From assembly GCA_017694735.1 (NCBI GenBank), contig JADIMN010000160.1:1-10053 (forward strand): 10,053 nt of DNA, written 5' to 3'. How positions within the stretch are numbered: position 1 is the stretch's first letter; each line of letters starts with the position of its first letter. Source of the stretch: Candidatus Alectryobacillus merdavium (GTDB lineage: Bacteria; Bacillota_I; Bacilli_A; RFN20; CAG-826). Positions 1 through 4,345 of the stretch are shown piece after piece. The translations under genes were made by a program, and so were the position numbers. Under the pieces are notes generated by a model. The model saw only the letters and a program-made list of their open reading frames with translations. It did not search any database and had not been told where the DNA came from.

Positions 1-378
1 ACCAACAGTTCCTTGATAAGAATGGTATTTTTGCTTATGTTTTAATGCTGTTAATCCTAATTTTTTCATTAATCTTTGAACTTTTTTATGATTTATTAAA
101 TAACCTAAATTTTTTAATTCATGGTATACTCTTCGAACACCATAATTTTTATGATGCTTTTTAAATATTTCTATTATTTTTTTAATAATTTCTTTATTTT
201 TTAAATCAGAATCAATCTTATTTATTTCGTAATAAAACGTAGATTTGCTGATTTTTGCAATTTTTAATAATAAATTTAAGGGAAATTTTCTTTCTTGTTT
301 CATTTCTAATAAAACTTTAGCTATTTTGCCTTGGTATCCTTTCCCTTTTCTTTTAATACCAAGGCCTTCAGTTTTTTT
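1..378 (-). CDS. IS3-family transposase OrfB, N-terminal part (produced by -1 frameshift from OrfA; runs off the window)
   Basis: From the A7 run at 372-378 the -1 frame is open to the left edge, giving about 126 codons. The product joins the OrfA coiled coil through a linker (TEGLGIKRKGKGYQGKIAKV) to an HTH_21-like region (LLLKIAKISKSTFYYE...NKEIIKKIIEIFKKHHKNYG) and then VRRVYHELKNLGYLINHKKV, QRLMKKLGLTA, the conserved stretch before the DDE integrase core in IS150-type OrfB. The catalytic DDE residues would lie beyond position 1. No stop interrupts the visible part. The start given is the slippage point, because OrfB is expected to be made mainly as an OrfAB fusion. I see no independent start with a good SD. 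Confidence 0.8.
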
Positions 379-845
379 AGAAATTCATTTTCTGCTTCAA
401 GAATTTCAACCCTTTTCCTTAGCGATATCAATTCTTCTCTTTCAGAATCAGTTAGTGTTTTTTTCATAGTTTTAGAGACTTCAACGCTTGTTTTCGTTTT
501 TATTCCTTTTCTATATTGTAAACCAGCGATACCATCTTTTAAATAAGCTAAATACCATCTTCTAACTGTTGAATGTGTTCTCATTCCTATTGATTGTGCT
601 ACCTGAGTATAATTTTCCCCGGCATTTATTCTTTTGCATGCTTTAATTTTATCTTTTAAAGTATAAGATTTATAAAAAATTGTATTATCAAGCCCTTTTT
701 CTCCCATTATTTTAAATAAATGTTTCCATTCCCAAATGTATTTTTCAACACTTTTCTTACTAACTCCATCAATTTTTGGATACTTCTGATTTTTCTCATA
801 AAATTCTATACATTTTAATTTAAATTCTTTTGAATATTTTGGCAT
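321..845 (-). CDS. IS3-family transposase OrfA (DNA-binding subunit)
   Basis: This 174-residue protein is the OrfA subunit of an IS150-type element. It binds the IS ends and is fused to OrfB by frameshifting to make the active transposase. Two helix-turn-helix-like segments are visible: residues about 5-45 (KYSKEFKLKCIEFYEKN...GVSKKSVEKYIWEW) and about 62-105 (TLKDKIKACKRI...YTQVAQSIGMRTHSTVRRWY). The C-terminus (about 133-165) is a leucine-zipper-like coiled coil (LTDSEREELISLRKRVEILE) typical of IS3 OrfA multimerisation. The length is close to the usual roughly 170 residues. The ATG at 845-843 is preceded by an SD-like AAAGGGG at 7-8 nt. The stop is TAG. The reading frame is intact, so this half of the element could still be expressed. 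Confidence 0.88.
   Translation of the reverse strand: MPKYSKEFKLKCIEFYEKNQKYPKIDGVSKKSVEKYIWEWKHLFKIMGEKGLDNTIFYKSYTLKDKIKACKRINAGENYTQVAQSIGMRTHSTVRRWYLAYLKDGIAGLQYRKGIKTKTSVEVSKTMKKTLTDSEREELISLRKRVEILEAENEFLKKLKALVLKEKGKDTKAK
328..378 (-). promoter_or_regulatory. Programmed -1 ribosomal frameshift signal (A7 slippery run plus stem-loop)
   Basis: On the minus strand, A7 (378-372) is read in the orfA frame as A AAA AAA. A 6-nt spacer (CTGAAG) follows, then a perfect 10-bp stem GCCTTGGTAT/ATACCAAGGC (365-356 with 337-328) and an 18-nt loop. A slippery heptamer, a spacer of about 6 nt and a stimulatory stem are the known elements of IS3-family frameshifting. The shift leads exactly into the open orfB frame. 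Confidence 0.85.
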
Positions 846-871
846 ATAAAAACCCCTTTCTTGAATACGAA

Positions 872-891
872 TGTCCAGGAAAGGGGGTACA
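872..891 (-). repeat. Terminal inverted repeat of the IS3 element (orfA end)
   Basis: Read from the outside inwards the end is TGTACCCCCTTTCCTGGACA, starting with TG as IS3-family ends do. It lies 26 bp before the orfA start codon. The partner repeat is outside the window, so the inner limit is a guess. Confidence 0.7.
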
Positions 892-902
892 TTTCATTTT
901 GG

Positions 903-976
903 TGATCCGTAAGGGATTCGAACCCTTGAATGACGCCTTGAGAGGGCGTTGAGTTAAGCCGCTTCTCCAACGGACC
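903..976 (-). tRNA. tRNA-Glu, anticodon CUC (CCA encoded at 900-902)
   Basis: The 74-nt minus-strand sequence folds as a standard cloverleaf: acceptor GGTCCGT/ACGGATC with one G-T pair; D stem GAG/CTC; anticodon stem ACGCC/GGCGT with loop CTCTCAA, giving anticodon CTC; a 5-nt variable loop; T arm AAGGG-TTCGAAT-CCCTT; discriminator A; and an encoded CCA. The body resembles bacillar tRNA-Glu. It decodes GAG. It lies 41 nt downstream of gltX on the same strand, so the synthetase and its substrate are probably cotranscribed. An IS3 element begins 8 bp beyond the CCA. Confidence 0.95.
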
Positions 977-981
977 GTGTT

Positions 982-1009
982 AAGATTTTACCATATTTAG
1001 TAAAATCTT
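982..1009 (-). other. Perfect 10-bp hairpin between gltX and tRNA-Glu
   Basis: AAGATTTTAC/GTAAAATCTT (1009-1000 with 991-982) encloses an 8-nt loop. On the gltX strand it is not followed by a T-run, so it does not look like a strong terminator before the tRNA. A role in mRNA protection or tRNA processing is possible but is inference. Confidence 0.6.
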
Positions 1010-1017
1010 TTAATCTT

Positions 1018-2694
1018 TTAATTTAAAAACTTATTGATGAATCTATCTATACGGTTTTTAAATTCATCTTCTTTTATAATACATAAAATATTATATAAGT
1101 TAGGAGTTTGATATCTTAAGGTAATTACATATCTTAATATTTGACTTGCATCTGCAACATTTCCATTAAAAATAGTTGGGTTTTGCTTATATTCTTTATT
1201 ATTTGTACAGAAAGTATGTCTAGATGCAATATCTTTTAATGAAGCAAACCATTCTTGTTCACTTATATTTAAAAACTTTAAGTTATCTTTTAAATCTAAT
1301 AAATAACTTCTAAGCTCTTCTTTCTTTATTTTCCCTAAATAAGTAAAATCATCAGCAAAACTTAAAGATTTTTCATATAAATCGCTATAAAAATATGTAA
1401 TACCATTATAAATTTCACTTAAATGAGAATAGTCTTTTCTTGGTTTGTCTTTTTCTCTTTCAATATTAATTATATCTTTAAAATAAGATTCATCTCTATT
1501 AATTAATTCAAGTAAATTAGAATCAAATTCCCTAGCAAAACCTAAACATAATTTAGTCATTTCATCTTTATTTAAACTTGCTAAATATTCTTTAGAAAAA
1601 TATTTTAATTTTTCTAAATCAAATAAAGCACCATCAAGAGACATTTTAGATAAAGAAAATTTAAATGTATTATAATCTCCATCTTTATTTGCAATTAAAT
1701 ATTCTTCAAAGTTAGAATTAGCAATGCTCATTAAATAAGTTAAAATAGGTTTAACTGGATATCCATCTTTTAAGAAATATGATACGGCAGCTTCGTTATC
1801 TTTTCTTTTAGATAATTTTCTTCTATTACCATTTTCATCTACTTTCATTATAACTGGTAAATGAGCATATTTAACTCTTTTAAAATTTAAAGCATCAAAT
1901 AATTGTAAGTGAATTGGTAAACTTGATAACCATTCTTCTCCTCTACTAACTAAAGTAGTTCTCATAAAGTGATCATCTATAACATGAGCCATATGATAAG
2001 TTGGCAGTCCATCACTTTTCATAATAACAATATCTTGATCATTTTCAGATAGTTCTAGATCTCCTCTTATCTCATCATGAACTTTTATCTTATTATTACT
2101 GTCACCATATGATTTAAATCTTATAACATAAGGTTTTCCTTCACTAATTAATTTATATGCCTCATCAACAGTTAAATTTCTACACTTTGCATATTCTTTA
2201 TAATATCCAGGAGTAATTTTATGTTCTTCTTGATATTTTCTAAGATTATCTAAATCTTCTTTACTACAAAAGCAAGGATAAGCTAATCCTTTTTTAATTA
2301 ATTCTTTTATTACTACATCATAAATATACTTTCTCTTAGATTGAATATATGGTCCATATTCTCCAATTTCACCATTTAGAGTATATCCTTCATCTGGAAC
2401 TATATTAAATTTTTCTAACTGAGTTAATAGCTCTTCTCCGCTGCCTTTAATTTCTCTTTTTCCATCTGTATCTTCAAGTCTAGTATAAAATACACCATTG
2501 CTTTGTTTTGCAATTTTCATTGCTACAAAAGAAGTAAATAAGCTACCAGTATGTAAAAATCCAGTTGGAGATGGAGCAAAACGAGTTACTTCAGCTCCAC
2601 TTGGTAAATCTCTTTCTTTAAATTTTTCTTCTAAATCGTTAATTGTTAAGTTAACTTCTGGAAATATTAATTGAGCTAAATCATTTAGATTCAT
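1018..2694 (-). CDS. gltX: Glutamate--tRNA ligase (class I aminoacyl-tRNA synthetase)
   Basis: The enzyme attaches glutamate to tRNA-Glu in the cytoplasm, using ATP. The catalytic signature is present: TRFAPSPTGFLHTGS (residues 37-51) holds the HIGH-equivalent HTGS, and RRKLSKRKD (291-299) is the KMSKS loop as KLSKR. A zinc-binding pattern typical of GluRS is visible: Cys141, Cys143, a Tyr near 164-165 and Cys171. At 558 residues it is longer than the classic roughly 480-500. The about 35-residue N-terminal extension (MNLNDLAQLIFPEV...) resembles a long GltX form that I recall from clostridia, which supports this start. The C-terminal half is the anticodon-binding region. The gene heads a unit with tRNA-Glu(CUC). 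No SD lies at normal distance from the ATG, because an IS110 element begins about 4 bp upstream of it. The frame is intact, so I judge it functional if translated. Whether the enzyme also charges tRNA-Gln cannot be told from sequence alone. Confidence 0.95.
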   Translation of the reverse strand: MNLNDLAQLIFPEVNLTINDLEEKFKERDLPSGAEVTRFAPSPTGFLHTGSLFTSFVAMKIAKQSNGVFYTRLEDTDGKREIKGSGEELLTQLEKFNIVPDEGYTLNGEIGEYGPYIQSKRKYIYDVVIKELIKKGLAYPCFCSKEDLDNLRKYQEEHKITPGYYKEYAKCRNLTVDEAYKLISEGKPYVIRFKSYGDSNNKIKVHDEIRGDLELSENDQDIVIMKSDGLPTYHMAHVIDDHFMRTTLVSRGEEWLSSLPIHLQLFDALNFKRVKYAHLPVIMKVDENGNRRKLSKRKDNEAAVSYFLKDGYPVKPILTYLMSIANSNFEEYLIANKDGDYNTFKFSLSKMSLDGALFDLEKLKYFSKEYLASLNKDEMTKLCLGFAREFDSNLLELINRDESYFKDIINIEREKDKPRKDYSHLSEIYNGITYFYSDLYEKSLSFADDFTYLGKIKKEELRSYLLDLKDNLKFLNISEQEWFASLKDIASRHTFCTNNKEYKQNPTIFNGNVADASQILRYVITLRYQTPNLYNILCIIKEDEFKNRIDRFINKFLN

Positions 2695-2698
2695 AAAT
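2694..2698. repeat. Short direct repeat TAAAT at left IS110 junction
   Basis: TAAAT here recurs at 4203-4207. It probably contains the recombination core shared by target and donor. The last T or AT is the best guess for the exchange point, from the overlap of the two guide pairings. Confidence 0.5.
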
Positions 2699-2704
2699 TT
2701 CGTA

Positions 2705-2738
2705 TTATTCAGTTAAGCCTAGTTTGATGACTGAATAA
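2705..2738. other. Hairpin in the IS110 left end (9-bp stem)
   Basis: TTATTCAGT (2705-2713) pairs perfectly with ACTGAATAA (2730-2738) around a 16-nt loop. A second overlapping inverted repeat links AGCCTAG (2716-2722) with CTAGGCT (2749-2755). On the minus strand the hairpin separates an SD-like AAGGAG from the gltX start codon. Confidence 0.6.
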
Positions 2739-2741
2739 CTT

Positions 2742-2748
2742 CTCCTTT
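2742..2748 (-). promoter_or_regulatory. SD-like AAAGGAG in IS110 left end facing gltX
   Basis: Read on the gltX strand, AAAGGAG is followed by 3 nt, the 34-nt hairpin at 2738-2705, then 10 nt and the gltX ATG. Linear spacing is far too long (47 nt), but about 13 nt if the hairpin is folded. It may be a structure-bridged ribosome-binding site or chance. Confidence 0.35.
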
Positions 2749-2754
2749 CTAGGC

Positions 2755-2760
2755 TATAAT
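2755..2760 (+). promoter_or_regulatory. -10 box TATAAT for the IS110 bridge RNA and transposase
   Basis: A perfect TATAAT lies about 7-10 nt before the first long stem of the predicted bridge RNA, so transcription would begin near 2767. No convincing -35 box is found 16-18 bp upstream. Confidence 0.5.
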
Positions 2761-2766
2761 TTCTAT

Positions 2767-2905
2767 ATGCTGTGTACCTGTACTCATAAATTGCCACTAG
2801 ATGGCTTAGGAGATTTTCAGGACACGGCTTTTTACTACCATCGTTAATAAGTTAAGTAACGCTAGACGTTTTATCATTCGCGATTATACGAGAGTAAGAA
2901 GTCCG
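2767..2905 (+). ncRNA. Predicted IS110 bridge RNA with target-binding and donor-binding loops
   Basis: Stem GCTGTGT(A)CCTG/CAGGACACGGC (2769-2780 with 2818-2828, one bulge) closes a loop of two 12-nt strands around hairpin GCCA-CTAGA-TGGC (2793-2805). Its left strand (2784-2791, TCATAAAT) equals the left flank 2691-2698. Its right strand (2806-2816, TTAGGAGATTT) is complementary to 4204-4214. A second stem, 2829-2836 with 2893-2900, encloses hairpin AACG-CTAGA-CGTT (2858-2870). There AGTTAAGT (2850-2857) matches the right end AGTTAAAT (4200-4207) in 7 of 8 positions. AUACGAGA (2886-2893) pairs with the left end TTTCGTAT (2698-2705) with one wobble. This is the known two-loop plan of IS110 bridge RNAs. 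The 3' end is not visible. RNA folding was done by eye. Confidence 0.8.
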
Positions 2906-2924
2906 TTGTTTACAGCTAACTCAC

Positions 2925-2936
2925 TAAGGAGGTGAT
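2925..2936 (+). promoter_or_regulatory. Full-length SD of the IS110 transposase
   Basis: TAAGGAGGTGAT, 3 nt before the ATG at 2940, is complementary over 12 nt to the usual bacterial 16S rRNA 3' tail. It is stronger than any other SD in the window. Confidence 0.85.
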
Positions 2937-2939
2937 TTT

Positions 2940-4112
2940 ATGCTTTATATTGGAATTGATATATCCAAATATAAGCACGACTGCATCGTCATCGATGATG
3001 CTGGAGTCATCATTAGAAATGTGTTTTCTTTTGATAACTCAAGAACTGGATTTAACCAGTTTATGGAAATGTATCGTTCTTTAGATCCTTTAGAAATTAA
3101 AAAGATAGGATTTGAAGCAACGGGACATTACCAGGATAATTTCAAGGTCTACCTGGAACGATCTGGAATTGAATTCATGCAACTTAATTCTTTGCTAGTC
3201 CACAAGTTCAAGAATTCACAAACACTCAGAGGCGTAAAGACCGATAAGACCGATGCGAGATTGATAGCTAATTATCTATCATCTATAGAGTTCAAACCCT
3301 ATCCGAAGATATCTTACCACACTCTCGCATTACGTTCTTTATGTAAGAGACATTTTGATCTCATTAACGAAAGAACGAAGTATCTAATAAGAATAACCAA
3401 TTTCTTAGATAGAACCTTTCCTGAATTCAAAGAATTCATCAAAGGAAATATCAAGAGCAAGACAGCCATGTACATTTTTCATAATTATGGGATTCCTAGT
3501 AAGATTATGAATATTAATATTCAATCTTATGAGAACCTTAAAAAAGAATCACATGGTCGTTTTTCTGTTGCTAAGTTCACTGAATTAAGAGAACTCGCTA
3601 AGAACACGGTTGGTTTTTCTTATGAAACCGATTTATTTGAAATCAAATCTTTATTAAGAGTTTATGACACTCTTCAAGATGAGATTTCACTTGTAGAAAA
3701 CGAGATAACTACAATATTGTCAAAGATCAATTCTCATATTCCCACTATATTAGGAATTGGGAAGGTATCCGCTGCAAGTATAATCGCAGAGATTGAGGAC
3801 ATTTCTCGTTTTAATGACCCTGATAAGCTACTTGCCTTTGCTGGTCTTGATCCAAGAATTTATCAATCTGGAACTCAAGAGTTTAAAGGAAGGATGAATA
3901 AGAAGGGTTCAGTAGTTCTGCGCAGGGTCCTCATGAACTGCTCAGAATCTATTTTGATGTATAATCCCGCTTTCTATACCTATTACAGGAAGAAGAGGGA
4001 TGAAGGTAAGTCCCACAGAGTTGCCATCTCGCATGTTGCCAGGAAACTTGTGAGAATCATCTATAAGTTAGAAACCGAACACATCGATTTCGACTTATCT
4101 ATTGTTAAGTAG
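2940..4112 (+). CDS. IS110-family transposase (RNA-guided DEDD/serine recombinase)
   Basis: The 390-residue protein has the two IS110 domains. The N-terminal RuvC-like DEDD domain shows Asp7 in MLYIGIDISKYKHD, Glu59 in KIGFEATGHYQDNF, and Asp102/Asp105 in LRGVKTDKTDARLIANYL. A helical linker follows at about 130-265. The C-terminal Tnp_20 domain (about 266-355) contains IPTILGIGKVSAASIIAEI, the conserved FAGLDPRIYQSG with likely nucleophile Ser310, and GRMNKKGSVVLRRVL. In this family the enzyme and a bridge RNA from the element end recombine donor and target without hydrolysing free ends. The start is fixed by a perfect SD 3 nt upstream. The frame is intact and all expected catalytic residues are present, so it may be active. 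The stop is TAG. The predicted bridge RNA lies immediately upstream, probably on the same transcript. Confidence 0.95.
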   Translation: MLYIGIDISKYKHDCIVIDDAGVIIRNVFSFDNSRTGFNQFMEMYRSLDPLEIKKIGFEATGHYQDNFKVYLERSGIEFMQLNSLLVHKFKNSQTLRGVKTDKTDARLIANYLSSIEFKPYPKISYHTLALRSLCKRHFDLINERTKYLIRITNFLDRTFPEFKEFIKGNIKSKTAMYIFHNYGIPSKIMNINIQSYENLKKESHGRFSVAKFTELRELAKNTVGFSYETDLFEIKSLLRVYDTLQDEISLVENEITTILSKINSHIPTILGIGKVSAASIIAEIEDISRFNDPDKLLAFAGLDPRIYQSGTQEFKGRMNKKGSVVLRRVLMNCSESILMYNPAFYTYYRKKRDEGKSHRVAISHVARKLVRIIYKLETEHIDFDLSIVK

Positions 4113-4114
4113 TT

Positions 4115-4130
4115 CCTAAATATTTTTAGG
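4115..4130 (+). other. Small hairpin just after the IS110 transposase stop
   Basis: CCTAAA-tatt-TTTAGG begins 2 nt after the TAG. It is short and A/T-rich, with only a weak following T content, so a terminator role is uncertain. Confidence 0.4.
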
Positions 4131-4202
4131 ATTTAAGAGAAAGTTCCACAAAGAGAACTGTTTTTGTCATACAAATCAATTTTTACTTGATTTATTAATA
4201 GT

Positions 4203-4207
4203 TAAAT
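4203..4207. repeat. Short direct repeat TAAAT at right IS110 junction
   Basis: This is the second copy of TAAAT. It is directly followed by CTCCTAA, the complement of the original gltX SD region. Confidence 0.5.
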
Positions 4208-4215
4208 CTCCTAAA
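4208..4215 (-). promoter_or_regulatory. Original SD of gltX, now separated from gltX by the IS110 element
   Basis: TTTAGGAG on the minus strand ends at the right IS junction. With the element removed it reads TTTAGGAG-ATTT-ATG into gltX. The short spacing resembles that of the resolvase gene at 8863-9363 (AAGGAGG-TAT-ATG). The native gltX promoter should therefore lie in about 4215-4290. Confidence 0.8.
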
Positions 4216-4270
4216 CCGATTAAAGATATATTAAGATTTATTCGATTTTAAATCTATAATTTAAAAAATA

Positions 4271-4313
4271 AAAAAACTGACAAATCAGTCAAATATAACA
4301 AATCTGTCAGTTT
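4271..4313 (-). terminator. Rho-independent terminator of the 4346-5677 gene
   Basis: AAACTGACA/TGTCAGTTT (4313-4305 with 4282-4274) forms a 9-bp stem. On the minus strand it is followed by T7-A-T6. It lies 33 bp after the TAG stop. On the plus strand the stem is also followed by T-rich sequence, so it may work in both directions. Confidence 0.8.
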
Positions 4314-4345
4314 AGTATTTTTTTAGTACTTTTAAGGAATTTTTA

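Larger units (their letters stand above)
1..891 (-). mobile_element. IS3-family (IS150-type) insertion sequence, orfA end; truncated by window start
   Basis: The segment contains orfA (321-845), the start of an overlapping -1 frame orfB running out of the window, a frameshift signal between them, and a terminal repeat at 872-891 with the TG...CA-type tip usual for IS3 elements. The order terminal repeat, orfA, shifted orfB is the IS3 layout, and orfA length fits the IS150 subgroup. The element ends 8 bp from the encoded CCA of tRNA-Glu, so it lies in the sequence just downstream of that tRNA. The other end and the target duplication are outside the window, so intactness cannot be judged. Confidence 0.88.
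2699..4207 (+). mobile_element. Complete IS110-group insertion sequence with bridge-RNA region, inserted between SD and ATG of gltX
   Basis: The element is about 1.5 kb: a 240-nt noncoding left end, an intact DEDD/serine transposase (2940-4112) and a 95-nt right end. There are no terminal inverted repeats, as expected for IS110. Each junction contains TAAAT (2694-2698 and 4203-4207), so the exact cut is uncertain by up to 5 bp. Three observations support the boundaries. Deleting the element restores AGGAG-ATTT-ATG in front of gltX. One predicted guide loop matches both flanks. The other guide loop matches both element ends. The long noncoding part lies upstream of the transposase, which fits the IS110 rather than the IS1111 group. 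The element looks less AT-rich than its surroundings, consistent with recent arrival. Confidence 0.85.

Noticed and set aside
245..546. Plus-strand open frames of about 70 codons inside the IS3 element
   Set aside because: They are the reverse complement of the orfA/orfB coding sequence. They are rich in Phe, Ser and Leu as expected from Lys/Glu-rich antisense, and have no SD or recognisable domain.
2695..2940. T-box or other riboswitch leader for gltX
   Set aside because: The region is explained by the IS110 left end and the folding belongs to the opposite strand. No T-box sequence (TGGN-type antiterminator bulge) or terminator precedes gltX.
4115..4130. Terminator for the IS110 transposase
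   Set aside because: The stem is short and all but two pairs are A-T, with no proper T-run after it. It is listed only as a hairpin.
2739..4209. IS110 boundaries at CT dinucleotides (2739-2740 and 4208-4209), by analogy with the CT core of well-known IS110 members
   Set aside because: Guide matching on the left was only 5 of 6 there and no gltX RBS was restored. The TAAAT boundaries give an 8-nt identity, an 11-nt complementarity and a normal SD.
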